This document shows, piece by piece, positions 33,160-44,325 of a DNA stretch of 64,000 nucleotides. Position 1 is the first letter of the stretch. Each line of letters opens with the position of its first letter. A program made the translations under genes and the position numbers. This DNA comes from Moringa oleifera (Eukaryota > Streptophyta > Magnoliopsida > Brassicales > Moringaceae), in the NCBI GenBank assembly GCA_021397835.1, contig JAJFZO010000094.1, positions 722,501 through 786,500 of the forward strand, written 5' to 3'. Below the pieces are notes generated by a model that was given only the letters and a program-made list of their open reading frames with translations, did no database searches and was not told where the DNA came from.

Positions 33160-34210
33160 AAAGTACTTAAAATTTCCACTGTCATTAGTCTTTATCTTAG
33201 TTTTGGACCTTGGATTAGTCTGCTCAAGCATTTAGCAGATAAGAAGGGAGTTATTGATACAACTCAATTGGGTCCACATATGTTAAAGGCAAAGCATGCT
33301 CTTTTGCCTTCCATGCCTTGCATAATATCTAAATTCCATCCATAATCTTCATGTCATCAACTATATCTTTTGGTCTCAAGATGTGACCATTCACATAGTT
33401 ACCTCTCCAATGAGTGTGTACTAGCCTAATAATGACTCCTATGAACTCTATTGTGCACATGTGCTTGTAGTCACACCTTCTTATCTGAAAGCATGATCCC
33501 TGTTGTGCTCTCACTACACGAACTTTTAACTCACATAAGTATTCCCACATGCCACTATAAATACTAACTTATTGGACTTCAATATCCGAAACTTAAAATT
33601 TTTTGACAATGTATACAACTCAAGTGCACATTTTAAATCCTTCTTATTGAGGAAGAATTTACCACTATTAAGAGCGTATGCTAGATCAACTGTTTCTAGG
33701 GCAACTATTTCCTTAATGTTATAATTTTATGCTCCTAAGATAGGATAACGTATTTCAACATCATTCAAACTATCCTCAACCCCATCGTTCAAAACATCAT
33801 TGACCAAATGATCCAATGACCTACTATGGTCGAGATTAGAAGTCCTCACATGATTCGACTCATTCCTAATCTTTGCATTAGTATTAAGCCACACTCTTTC
33901 ATCGTTTTTCCTAGTATTAGTTACCTCCACCTTATCACAAAATCTTTCAAATTCTACATCATGAGCATTTATGTCATTCATATTGTAATCATCAAAAATA
34001 TATATATAAACCTACCTCATTGCTACCACCTTAGAAATTGAATTGATCAACCATCTTAGGTAGTACATCTTCCTCCTCATTACTAACACGATGGGATATA
34101 GGTTGACCAGCCCTTTTGGCACTATATCTGCATCCTCATCAATGTATCCTTTAACACCACATGCATGTTCATGTGCATTTGTATCTTGTACTATATTTTT
34201 TTGGTACAAG
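33160..34210 (-). pseudogene. MuDR-type (MULE) transposase N-terminal relic
   Basis: Read on the minus strand, 33665-33550 gives FFLNKKDLKCALELYTLSKN and KSNKLVFIVAC, matching the opening pattern of the MuDR DNA-binding domain (F..K..LK.AL..YA...NF....KS....F...C). It continues at 33550-33329 with VRVVRAQQGSCFQIRR, a spaced H.C and RPKDIVDDMK, then at ~33325-33200 with CKAWKAKEHAL and LPSYLL, where intact elements have SYxKAWRAKE and the LPSYL motif. Upstream, 33981-33727 and 34209-34012 are acidic open stretches as expected for the N-terminus. Stops interrupt the frame and the DDE catalytic domain is not present downstream. Terminal inverted repeats were not found. Confidence 0.78.
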
Positions 34211-34214
34211 TTAA

Positions 34215-35660
34215 CAAATGGCCCTTATAAAAATTGTTGTATGGTTAACTAATAAAAATTTTGACATTATTATCATTCGTCAGCTTCGTTAATAGCTTTT
34301 CTTCATTTAATTTTAATAAAGGTGTCCAACTTAATTTCATAGTTGAAACAATTAGCATTTAAAAATAATTTTTCTTACTCTATTAACTTCTTGTAAGTGC
34401 AGCTCCTTAGGATCGACACTCATTTAATTTGAACAATAATGCCAAAATATATGTAATTAGAGCCATCTTCATCCTATTTTCCATTGAATGACACTAATGC
34501 TCAAATATCATTAGTCATACTCACTAACATGGTAGTAGCCTTTAAAATCACTCTACATGCATTATGCTATTACTACTATGTTAAATCACCTTGTCAACAT
34601 GACAGAAAACTATTACCACATACTAAATAACCATAGCTCGTAAAAATTTGTCATTAATATTTTTCACATCATGATAACCACATGTCCTAATAAGTCATTA
34701 CTAATTACAATATTGTCAAACAAGTCACAATTGGCAACTATGATAATTACAAAGCAAACAATAGCTTGTTTGTGAAAAATTACTACCATCAAATACAAAT
34801 CACTATCAGTACATATTAAATAATTGCCATCCAATATAACCAACCTAACATGCACAAAATCAACATGGATATATATAATACATTTTAAAAGTTGTTGCAT
34901 ATTCATATACACTATATCCTCTTAAAAAAAATAAGTACCCAGTGTTGGTTCAACGTAGAACTCAAACATGAAGTATCACGAGAAAAATGAACCAGCAAAA
35001 AAAAAAAAATCTACCCAAGAACACACACATTACCACAAAATCATCTTTAAACAAACTTAGAAATTATATTCATGAAATAGGTCTTAGTTGAATGTCCAAC
35101 CTCATGGACACATGAACCATGTATGTACGTCTTTGATAGAAATTTCAAGAAATCTATCTAACCTCATCACCAGTTCTTTAGTGGGTTAATCATTTTCTCC
35201 ATTAAATATCACCACTCATAAACCATGCACGTATCTTCCACAATGTAAAAATCCACCACTCAATGCATGCAAACCACCTTCAACAATATTAAGATCTAAC
35301 TAATTTGTAAAAAAAAAAAAAATCCAAAACAGAAGGTGGTAGAATGAATTTGTTTTCACTTAGTGTTGATAAGCACATAAAAAAAAAAGGTATGGTTTTA
35401 GGTGTCAGCATAGTACACTAAATTGCATTGTGTTGCCAAAAAAAAATGTGTGTTTTATTCTGCATGTCAGTAAGAGTAAAAACATTAGCTCAACCAAAAA
35501 TAAAGACAATATAGTCTTTATAATAAAAGAAAGATAAATATTCTAAAAAACCTTTAAATATACTCCAAGTTACAATTTAAATCCTATTATTCAAAAAATG
35601 ATATAATCAACCTTGATCTTTCATTAGTTATTGAAAGAAACCTTAAAATGTGACGACGTC
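34215..35660. other. AT-rich intergenic DNA, nothing recognised
   Basis: No gene recognised on either strand. It contains several A-runs (for example 34996-35009 and 35308-35322). Confidence 0.55.
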
Positions 35661-36480
35661 AAAAAAAATATAAAGTGAGGAGCATTAATGGCTTTTTACT
35701 TCATTTCGGTGCATTTGGTTTTTTCTCTCCACAAATCTTTCCCTTTCTCTCTCTAGGAAAACCCACAATTCATTGCTTGAAAACCCAAAAATTTATTGTC
35801 AAAAACCCATGGATGTTACTAGCTTTTCTCTCTCCTTCCATCTCCCAACTTTATCTTTGCCTTAAAATTTTTATTTTTCTTTCTTTACTTTCTCATCCAT
35901 CAAACACCTAATTAACCTAAATATCTACTTGTAAGTTGATGATTTCTCTCTCTCCCTCCATCTTTATCAAATCAACTGTAAATATAATCATTATTGACTT
36001 CGCTTTATTTTCCATTAACTTGCTACATGAAAAAATATGTTGCTTAGCATCATTGGAGTTATTTTTTCATAGCAAGACGAAATAAAAGAACAAGAATAAT
36101 AAAGAATAAAAAAATAATTAAATCTCAATATTATTTTTGATTAAAATTTAATTACCATTAACAAAAAAAAATATTTCGTTAAAAAATGATTCGTATCAAA
36201 CTCAAATATAAAAATTTAAAGTCTGTTTCAACAATTGAGATTTGATTCGACATTAAAAAAAATACTTCAAAAAAAATTTGCACTTTAATTGTTTTATGCA
36301 AGCTGGTTTCCAACAGTAACAAAAAGCAGTGGCTCATTAAAACAACATAATTCTCACTGTGGAACCCTCACATGAACTACCAAGTTACAGGCCAACCTTG
36401 ATATAACTTCTACAACATGAGTTTGTGGTTGCACAAATATACAATAGCCACAGGGAAATGAATTCTGACACACAAAAGAA
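35661..36480. other. Pyrimidine-rich then AT-rich region
   Basis: The part at 35710-35900 is rich in TCTCTC and TTTCTC on the + strand, resembling a plant 5' leader or an LTR, and a 78-codon open frame overlaps it. I recognise no protein family. From 36040 the DNA is plain AT-rich and leads into the 3' flank of the minus-strand UGT80 pseudogene. Confidence 0.4.
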
Positions 36481-36505
36481 GAAAAAGAAAAATAAAACTT
36501 GAAAC

Positions 36506-36697
36506 TCATGAATGGCCAAAACAATGCCGTATAGAAAAAATTCGTAATCGTGATCGTGATCCTGGTGGAGTGACGGCTGACTTGGCTTCAGGCTCAGTTT
36601 TTTTGCCAGGAAAATGCTTATAGAAAGCTTTCACTGCCCCAGTTACCCCATCCTCATTTTCCATTGCCCTTGCCATCTCAAGGGCACGATCTTTCAC
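36506..36697 (-). pseudogene. UGT80A-like: UGT80A-like terminal exon
   Basis: This exon gives 63 residues and a stop, beginning VKDRALEMARAMENEDGVTG and ending in the CFGHS-type tail of UGT80A enzymes. The acceptor is TTGCAG before GTGAAAG at 36697. It starts in phase 0, whereas the exon upstream ends in phase 1, so the two could never have been neighbours in the intact gene. Confidence 0.93.
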
Positions 36698-36839
36698 CTG
36701 CAAGGTGATAACAACATGAAGTTTACTATTTTGTTTTGGCATCCTATAAGGTCAGGACAAACTCAATGGAATTGATTATAAATAAATTTAATAACTGACC
36801 TTTATGTTTTCTATCATAAGGAAAAAAAAAAAAACTGAC
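36698..36839 (-). other. Intron-like gap where UGT80A donor-binding exons are missing
   Basis: Only 142 bp of non-coding sequence separates the exons ending KPK and starting VKDRALE. It has a near-duplicate motif, AACTGACCTTTA, at 36793-36804 and 36833-36844, flanking an A-run. The family's ~165 residues expected here occur nowhere else in the window that I can see. Confidence 0.8.
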
Positions 36840-37016
36840 CTTTAGGTTTGGGAACAAGTTTAGGACTCCAGATATATCCATAAGGCACATCAAAAGGAGA
36901 ACTGTAGGATCCACTTAAATAAGTGACAGGTCTCAACTTAAGTGTTTCTTCCTCAGCTCATTTATCATGTCCCGTATCCCAAGCCATATTAATGCATCAA
37001 CAATTTGATATGAAAA
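36840..37016 (-). pseudogene. UGT80A-like: UGT80A-like exon with 1-bp frameshift
   Basis: The exon starts after TTGTAG at 37016 with FSYQIVDALIWLGIRDMINE and RKKH. At 36937-36942 the bases read CACTTAAGTTGA, where the family needs one more base (RKKHLKLRP). The frame then meets TGA, while the next frame continues as RPVTYLSGS and PYGYIWSPKLVPKPK to a GTCAG donor at 36839. A single-base loss explains both. Confidence 0.9.
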
Positions 37017-37099
37017 CTACAATAGAAATTATGCAAATATGAGTCAGTCTAGATACAAAGACCAATGATATGATTAATAAAGTTGTAAGTTGAACTCAC

Positions 37100-37157
37100 T
37101 CTGTAGCCCATCGATTGCTTAACAGGAGACAAAGGATGGGGAAACTCACTAGTAGGC
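37100..37157 (-). pseudogene. UGT80A-like: UGT80A-like exon (PTSEFPHP)
   Basis: A 58-bp exon flanked by TTTCTCAG and GTGAGT. It encodes PTSEFPHPLSPVKQSMGYR, a hallmark UGT80 block. Phases match both neighbours. Confidence 0.93.
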
Positions 37158-37411
37158 CTGAGAAAAATGAAACAAATATCTCCATGAGATTCAATTTGAT
37201 CTGCCTGGTTTTCATTAAAATATGAAAGTTCGATTAGTCCATATGAACCAACATATCAAGTGATTGGAGGGATGAACACACATGATTAGCTGCGTAAGCG
37301 GTTTCAACATGTACATTCATAACTAAAACTAAAACAAAAACAAGAAAAAAAAAAAGGCCTTTGATCACCAATTCCCATAGAACCACAATATCCAGATTCA
37401 ACAACACTTAC

Positions 37412-37475
37412 GTCCACGGCATTGTGAAGAATATGTGAAGAGGTACTTTTAGCTTCTCTGCAACATGTGTATGCC
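37412..37475 (-). pseudogene. UGT80A-like: UGT80A-like exon (HTHVAE..FFTMPW)
   Basis: A 64-bp exon between ACTCAG and GTAAGT. It encodes HTHVAEKLKVPLHIFFTMPW. Phases match the neighbouring exons on both sides. Confidence 0.93.
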
Positions 37476-38787
37476 CTGAGTGCATATTATCACATATTAG
37501 TTGTGCAAAAATCAAAATGAAAAAGAGAAAATATACATCATACAATATTCAATTTCAGCTTTGGCAATAGAATTTTGATGACATAAACAGAGTATTAATA
37601 TGGACATAAGACTACGATCAGACCATCATCTCAATGTGCTTTTGAGTATGTAATTAACGTCAAGCACTCATCAAATATTAAAGTATGGCATGCTTTCGAT
37701 AGCTACAAGATCAACTACATCTAACTAATTCTCCAACATCTCATGCCCACTAATCATCTCATGTAAGTTAACAAGACCAATTTGCTTAACCAACTCCTTG
37801 AAAAGTTTCAACTTCAAGGCTGACCTTCCACAACACAAAAAGTTTACAATTGTGCTTTATACAGGATTCCATTTCTTGTTTAAAAATGTAAGATCAATTT
37901 CTATTCAAGTTCAATACCATCAAATCTTTCACTGCCAACTCTATTCATATAAGATGTCCATTTTTCATATTCTTCTTTAAAATGATTGCGAGCAAGGTTA
38001 AGCAAGAAATTCTTCAATCAAAATCAAAACCTAAGCCCAATGAACAAAATCCACAGCACTAAAATCAAATCCATGTAGTATTTGATCAGAAAGTAAAAAA
38101 TCCATACTTCCTGATGATTCAGAGATGCCACTCAGAGATGCCACTCTGTTTCTTGGGAGCACACACACAACAATATCAAAAGCTCAATTCCAGCATATAA
38201 AGTCTACAAGTATTCAATTCTACTAAATTCGAAAGTCATACTATTTTCTTGTACTTGTTTCATTTTAAAAGAAGCTTTCTTCCCAATCATTTTCTTTTCT
38301 CACAATCACAGGCTTCGTTTCTCTAAAAGGTGAACCAAGTAGACATAGCATCATACATGCAACAACAACAACACCAACAACCAAACAAAAAGAAAAAAAC
38401 TTTTACCACCTAGACTTGGCTTCTTCTCCCAAAAGTGACACAATAAAGCATTCTTTTTTATGCACATAAAGGTGAAGTTTGCCATAATTTGCAGACTAGA
38501 ACTACAAGACAAGCACTAAGCAACATTGGCTACCAAAGATGAACAGTATTGACCTATAGATTTCAATTTGATGTAAGATGATGCTTTCCAGGTATCTGGT
38601 CCTGTCCATTCAGTCCTTTCTTAAACTCCCATAGATCTCTAAACCCATGTTTTTCAGGTTTCAAATAGATGTCATATTTTCATCTAGCTGAGCAACAGAC
38701 ATAACCTGAAACCTAACGTTATCTTTGGATGTTCTCCATTAGAATAAAATTTCCAAATCGTCTGCCAAACAAACATGGGTTCAACCA

Positions 38788-38818
38788 CCAAAATATATAT
38801 ATATATATATATATATAT
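38788..38818. repeat. (AT)n microsatellite in UGT80A-like intron
   Basis: An uninterrupted ATATAT run of about 28 bases between the exons at 37475 and 38948. Confidence 0.9.
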
Positions 38819-38947
38819 GAGATCTATACGCTTATCAGCAAAAAAGCCCATTATATTTGTTGATCACAAGTAAGTTCAGCAGTTGTAAAACCAATTTATC
38901 CTTGAAAAACAACATGAAGCAGGATGGAGGTAGGCAACAAAACTAAC

Positions 38948-39118
38948 CATAAGCTGGAGGATTAGCAATTATTGCATCTACACTGAAGGAAACATTAGAA
39001 ATAGGATCGGGATCACTGCATGCTGGAAGCAAAGAGAATATGATTTCCTTTATCTGATTCCTTTGAATAGGTATTTCGGAAGGTCCTGATGGCAGGAAAC
39101 CTTTATTTTTGACCATAT
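38948..39118 (-). pseudogene. UGT80A-like: UGT80A-like exon (FLPSGPSE..NPPAYG)
   Basis: A 171-bp exon after TTACAG, ending at a GTTAGT donor. It encodes MVKNKGFLPSGPSEIPIQRN, an amphipathic stretch and DAIIANPPAYG. No frame damage is visible in this exon. Confidence 0.93.
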
Positions 39119-39279
39119 CTGTAATAAAAGAATATGCAGTAACTAGTACACAATGGATGATATAAATTTCAACACCCAACTAGGGAAAGAATAAGTAAAC
39201 ATCCACCTATGCATGTGTCGATCACTCTAGAGCAAACACCCTATTCGCAATGAATTTAAAACAAGAACCAGACACTTAC

Positions 39280-39391
39280 AGCCAGAAAGAACTTTTGGAT
39301 CTCCACCTAAAGGGAAAAATTCCAAACCAGCAGTCAAGACAAAATCCTTGAAATTTCTGTGAGTCGCTAATCTAACTCTATGGCCATCTTC
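39280..39391 (-). pseudogene. UGT80A-like: UGT80A-like exon (HRVRLATH..LGGDPK)
   Basis: A 112-bp exon between TCTTTCAG and GTAAGT. It encodes EDGHRVRLATHRNFKDFVLT, then AGLEFFPLGGDPKVLSG. The frame is open and phases fit. Confidence 0.93.
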
Positions 39392-40021
39392 CTGAAGAAA
39401 GAAAGAAAAAGAAAATCAACTTCAGTCAATGCATGGATGATAAGAATATTTCATTGAAAAGCAAAATGAGTGAGTTCAACGATGTATAAGCACCTTCAAA
39501 CTGACAAACAACTAATAGGACAAATGATTCAAGGGCCCTACAGACAACGGCCACAAACTATAATGAACCATGAAAACTATTACATCAAATATAAATATGC
39601 TGGCATCACAGCTTGCGTTAAACCTTAGCATCAAATATGCTGACAGCACAGCCTTAAAATATAAACAAATATCAAGAAGCAGAGAGGAGTCTTACATCAC
39701 CTTGAAATTACAATCAGAAAAATCTAAGGATAAAATAATCATTGCCCCTGCAGTCATAGCAAAAATAGAGAAAGAAACTAAACAATTTAGCAAGGACTAG
39801 ATGCATAGATCGAGTAAAATTCTGCCCAATTAATCATCGTGAAATAATTTTCTTCTCTCAACCATAAAAGACAGATGAAGGAAGTTATCACCAGCATGCA
39901 GCCAGCTTAATGATCAGGAAGTGAGGAATAGAAACATGGTCAATACTGCATGAAAACACATGAAACAGATCATGGAAGCACTTCATTAACATTTCTGTCA
40001 TAAATGAAAGATGAATTTAAC

Positions 40022-40270
40022 CTGTAAACGTTTTCCAATGGCAACAAACGGTTGTACGTCTCCTCGTGTTCCAACAATAAGCATGACTATTTGTAGTGGA
40101 GGTGGAGGCATATCCTGTGCTTTTGTCATATCAGTAGGTCCTTCATCAGTACCTCCATTATAAACAACTCCAGTTCCAAAATCAAGGCTCTCTGGCTTAA
40201 TATCTCCAGGAACATCAAACTGTACAGTTCCATCATCTTTTACCATGGCAAGCTCATTCAACAATTTTTG
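40022..40270 (-). pseudogene. UGT80A-like: UGT80A-like exon (GTRGDVQPF)
   Basis: A 249-bp exon, phase 0 at both ends. It begins QKLLNELAMVKDDGTVQFDV and ends with the N-terminal GT-B fold signature IVMLIVGTRGDVQPFVAIGK. The acceptor follows TTCTGCAG; the donor is GTTAAA. Confidence 0.93.
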
Positions 40271-41014
40271 CTGCAGAATTCTTTCAAGAGTGAATCCTCA
40301 AAAATCCCCAAAAGTACAGAAAGATAAAAGTGCTAAACCATGAACTAACCATAATTTTTTTTCAAATTAGGATACTATATAAACAGGAAAGTAGAAAAAT
40401 ATATAACAAACTTAAATTTGACAAAAATAAAGATGGTGATCAAGTTTCAAATCAATTATATTAAGGATATGATACCAGCACTGACAATAACAGTGAAGTA
40501 GAAGATGCCATCTAGAATATGGTATCAGCCATCAGCTTAGCAGATGCATTTACCAAAAATTCTCTACAAAAACACCACAACTTCGCACATTGATTACACC
40601 AAGCAAAGCATCAGAAAATGATTTCCACCTCACCATACAAGAAGAATGCAGCAAAATGAGAATTTCTTGGGTGCTTAGTCTATCAAAAACACCATATACT
40701 AGTGGCTCAATGTACTTGATCATAGAAAAATAAGAGAAAATAAAAGAAATATTTTTCGTAGCTAAGATGGAGTATTATCAACTACCAACTTGATATATCC
40801 ATTTCATGTTTCAAACTCATTAAAAGAGTCAGCTGAGCTGCTAAGACAAAAATAGCAAACTAAACTGATGAATAAGTTAGCAACATTCAAGTACCAAGAC
40901 TGGCAAGGATAAGGATGATCAAGACCCAATGCTAAGTTGATGTATCATAAAATTAAAATATCAAATCTTAAACTAGTATATTTTTTTATAAGAAAAGATA
41001 ATAACTTATCCGTC

Positions 41015-41017
<3 letters not shown>

Positions 41018-41051
<34 letters not shown>
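41018..41051. repeat. (AT)n microsatellite in UGT80A-like intron
   Basis: An uninterrupted ATATAT run of about 33 bases, followed by AAGGGATATATATAAGG, between exons at 40270 and 41756. Confidence 0.9.
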
Positions 41052-41053
<2 letters not shown>

Positions 41054-41755
41054 GATATATATAAGGAAAGATAGTGTATTTATAGTACTAACATCAGCTG
41101 CCAACAGAAAACTGTTTACATGAATAACATAAGATGAGCCAAACTAAATGTTATCTTTGGAAAAAAAAAAAATGCATAAATGATGCTAACTACCCAGCAG
41201 AACTACCAGTTTTACCTCACATTCAATACTTGGCTTATGCTATCAACTGGGGCTCAATGGATTTTAAGAAGAAACAAACATAAGCAGCAAAAAATATTAT
41301 CATGGACGAAAATCAGATACATCTTGTTTTCTTTTTATTTTAATACCATGATGGCCATTTTACAAACATAAAGTAGACCAAAAACCCAAGGATTGATCAA
41401 AAAGTCACAATAAGATAGCCGAGTGAGCAGGGTGTGATAACCATAAACCTTTAGTTGGAGGCAAATAATCAAGGGAGTCACAGTGTTGGACAGAAAATGC
41501 ATCACCAGAATAAACGCAATAGGAAAACAACAGATCCAATGATATGAAAGGTCTTGCAACTCCTTTAGAAAAGCCCCCTCTATTCCTCTACTAGTACATG
41601 GTAGTTCTCTATAGCGTTTCAACAGGTAAAATTTAAAAGTTGGATAGTGAAGTTTACATGTGATAAATATCATACACAAGATGCAAGTAATTAGAACGTT
41701 ATAATAAAACCAAAAAATGTCACAACAGTTATTCAAAAAGGTAAAACTATCAAAC

Positions 41756-41921
41756 CTTTTTTTTGAGAGGTACTTTTGCATCCAAAAGTTTTGCTGCATA
41801 TTCGGTTAGTTTATTATTTTGTCCAAATTTCCTAGCTTTTGAAGACCGAGTGGAACTTTTCTCTGATTTTTACTAGCAGTAGATGCTGCACCAGGTCTTG
41901 CCAAACTCCTGTCAGTAATCC
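41756..41921 (-). pseudogene. UGT80A-like: UGT80A-like N-terminal exon, frameshifted
   Basis: The 3' part of this exon reads SSTRSSKARKFGQNNKLTEY and then AAKLLDAKVPLKKK to a GTTTGA donor at 41755, in frame with the next exon. The 5' part, after a CTCTCGCAG acceptor at 41922, reads ITDRSLARPGAASTASK in a different frame; in the downstream frame it meets TAA at ~41873. Either one base is missing or two are extra near 41865, or a weaker acceptor (AAATCAG before 41862) is used. The low-complexity Ser-rich character fits the poorly conserved N-terminus of UGT80A. Confidence 0.7.
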
Positions 41922-41924
41922 CTG

Positions 41925-44068
41925 CGAGAGCAAGTTTAGCGAGATGTAGTAGTACTAGCAGTAACATTAAGAAAAATAACAAAAATAGCAGAACTGCAAC
42001 AATAGGAACAATGATAACAATAACAAATAGTTACTCGGAGAAGAAAACTAAACATCGATGCACTAAATAATTCATGGACTAGAAAATCATTTTAAGGATA
42101 AAAGTGCATTGATGAATTTTTAAATGCAACTCCACTAAATAAAACCAATGTAAGCTTCAAATTTCTTTTAATGAATTGCATTGCACACTACATTAAAAAA
42201 AATAAAAAGAAATAACAACCTTACAAGTATTTCTTTCATAAAAATGACAGGAATTCTAGAAGCTATTTAATATAGTATCACGTTTTCCTGACCCCTCATA
42301 TCTATTATAGGAAGGGTGAGAATAGAGTCCTTCTAGTTCTGGTAAACCCACTGACTAAAGCAACACAAGCCTTAAGCCTCAACCAATCAGTAAGAGTTAA
42401 AATAGTTCCATGGTTTCATATCTCAAAAAATTTCATAGGGGGAAGAAAATATTATTAAATCAACAACAAAATGAAACAAAGAAGGAGCAAGAGAACTTTC
42501 AGAAGATATGTATATATTCTTCCAACCTGAGTAAGTTTAAAAATTTAAATCCTATAACTTTCTCCCCATCAGAACACCAAATTAAGCAACAGAAACTGGC
42601 TGAATTTATATAAATGGAAAATTGTTGATATGAGGGAGAAACACACTGTTCGAAGCAGTTAAGATAAATGGCCAAAGTTCAGAAGAAGATCAAAAAATAA
42701 ACTCCACAATTATAAAATCTTCTCTCTTTTCAAGTTTAATCATCTTTCTTCTTTGTTCCCATTTTATTTATAACCTCTGCCAGACACAGAAGCAGGTGGG
42801 GGGAATCCACATCTCAAAATAAATCTCTTTCTTTTGTCCTTCCCTCAACTTCAATGTCTAGGAACAGAAACTCAGTATGTGTCAGAGAATGTACTTCCAG
42901 CGCCATAATATCATGCCAATCCAAAGAAGTCAACCTTTTACTTTTCACTTAATAAAAGGGCATAAGTGAAGAAACCTATTAGAAACAAACATGATATGAT
43001 CTTTTGCAAAAAGAAAGAGAAATTTTCATTAACAGGTCCATTTCCTTCAGGACAATTTATCGACGCTTTTGCACATTAATCCCCTTTTTTCTGATGCAAC
43101 TTTGTCAGGACATTGTCTAAACCAAAAAAGAATGCATGTAAAAATAAGCTTGAAAACCAAACAAAAACGAAGTGAAGGCATCAAACCAGAAGAGTTACAT
43201 CCATAGCCAGATTTGTCAATAGTTTCAACTTTTCAACCTGAAAATTGATGGGTCATCACTAAAAATACCTGAAGAAATGGTGAGAGGAAACACAATTTCA
43301 ATGGCTGTCACAAATTGAGCAACAGAAGAAAAAAAAAGAATAGATTAGAAAAATCAACTTTGTTAGCCATAAATTCTTCAATTTCCCATCATTGACTTCT
43401 CACAGAGAAACTACTGCAAGGATACTACTTAGGCTCCAATCACTGCAAATAACGGGGAATAGTATGGAAACAAAATAGGAGCTGCGTTTGTGGCTGATAC
43501 AATAATCAAACCAGCGCAAAAATTTGAAAGATATTCTTTTGGCCAGAATCTAGTCAGTTCGACTGACTGCATTTGGAAATCAAATAAGTTCCTGCAACTA
43601 AGAGCTGTCCTCCCTGGACAGAAGTATTTTTCCTTTAGATTAATGCAAGATAAATAAGGGAGCCGGAATTGAAAATTCTAGATTTGACAAGAAAGAGAGA
43701 AGAAAAATAAAAGTTTTACAATGTAAAAGAAATTTGTTGTGGGCATCACCACCAACCACTTGTAATGAGTTAGCATACATCCAGCCGTGCTTGAAGCAAA
43801 GTTGATGGATATCTCATGCAAAGACTAACTCTGATACCCACCTTTATCAAGAAGTCTTCCTTTATAAGGCTTAAGGTTCGATTCTCGCAGTTGCTTTTAT
43901 AAATAACAATGTTGCTTACCTAGTATATTCTTCTGGAGTATTTCACTCCACTGCACTTAGGTTCCCAAGGATGCCATTGATCAAGAGGGCATAAAAAGAA
44001 AACAGAGCAGAACAGAACTGCAGGGAACAAAAGAGTAAGTTTTTAGGTTCCTAAGGATGTATGCTAAC
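41925..44068. other. Region upstream of the UGT80A-like exons, nothing clearly coding
   Basis: I looked here for the missing first UGT80A exon on the minus strand and did not find one. A GGTTCGATTCTCGCAG stretch at ~43876-43891 resembles a Pol III B box. The 3' end (44010-44040, GGGAACAAAAGAGTAAGTTTT) is similar to part of the following tandem unit (46743-46770), so the edge of the array may be blurred. Confidence 0.5.
43735..43910 (+). mobile_element. Possible SINE-like remnant
   Basis: GGTTCGATTCTCGCAG at 43876 closely resembles the tRNA B box (GGTTCGANNCC). About 60 bp upstream the sequence is not a convincing A box, and no cloverleaf can be drawn. It could be a decayed tRNA-derived SINE or chance. 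Confidence 0.2.
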
Positions 44069-44235
44069 TTTTTGCATGAGATCCATGCTGCTTCCTATTA
44101 ATGTCCCCCTAAGTTTTGGGATTGAACAATCTTCCTCGCTTCCTGTATTACCAACAGCAACACTTCTTTAATGGTTTGCAATAGGTTATTTTCCAGCAAG
44201 GTATAGTCCTATGGTTTTCATAACTTTAAGATTAC

Positions 44236-44325
44236 CTATGAATGCCCAAAATCACACATCTTGATACAAATAGCTCTACTACCATGCAGCAAGGTATTTT
44301 CCAGCTTAAGATCTTTATCGCTAAT
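44236..44325 (-). pseudogene. SnRK2-like: SnRK2-like kinase exon fragment, unit 1
   Basis: A 90-bp minus-strand exon after an ACAG acceptor. It reads [16 protein letters not shown] and then a short stretch ending [10 protein letters not shown]. Plant SnRK2 kinases have [25 protein letters not shown] at this place (catalytic loop to DFG), and the exon borders agree with that gene family. The HRD motif is changed to DKD and the last codon is a stop (TAG) where inner units have AAG. With no other kinase exons around, it is a relic. Confidence 0.78.

Larger units (their letters stand above)
36506..41921 (-). pseudogene. UGT80A-like: Sterol 3-beta-glucosyltransferase (UGT80A type) pseudogene
   Basis: The intact family transfers glucose from UDP-glucose to the 3-hydroxyl of sterols at plant membranes (GT1 family). 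Eight exons are placed on the minus strand, most with clear GT..AG borders and matching phases: 41921-41756, 40270-40022, 39391-39280, 39118-38948, 37475-37412, 37157-37100, 37016-36840 and 36697-36506. Together they give the family motifs VMLIVGTRGDVQPFVAIGKR, HRVRLATH, FLPSGPSEIPIQRNQ, AIIANPPAYG, HIFFTMPW, PTSEFPHPLS, YQIVDALIWLGIRDMIN and the C-terminal NEDGVTGAVKAFYKH. Between the last two exons lie only 142 bp, while ~165 residues of the family (from KPKDWGP to FMLDPK) are absent, including the HHGGAGTTAAGL sugar-donor region. One-base frameshifts occur in exons 41921-41756 and 37016-36840. The upstream N-terminal exon was not found. It cannot make an active enzyme. Confidence 0.93.

Noticed and set aside
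41335..41799. 154-codon minus-strand open frame as one protein
   Set aside because: Its first codons overlap the UGT80A-like exon in the wrong frame, and the rest is intron sequence after the donor at 41755.
43800..43895. tRNA gene
   Set aside because: Only a B-box-like motif is present; no A box in the right place and no cloverleaf or anticodon stem can be drawn.
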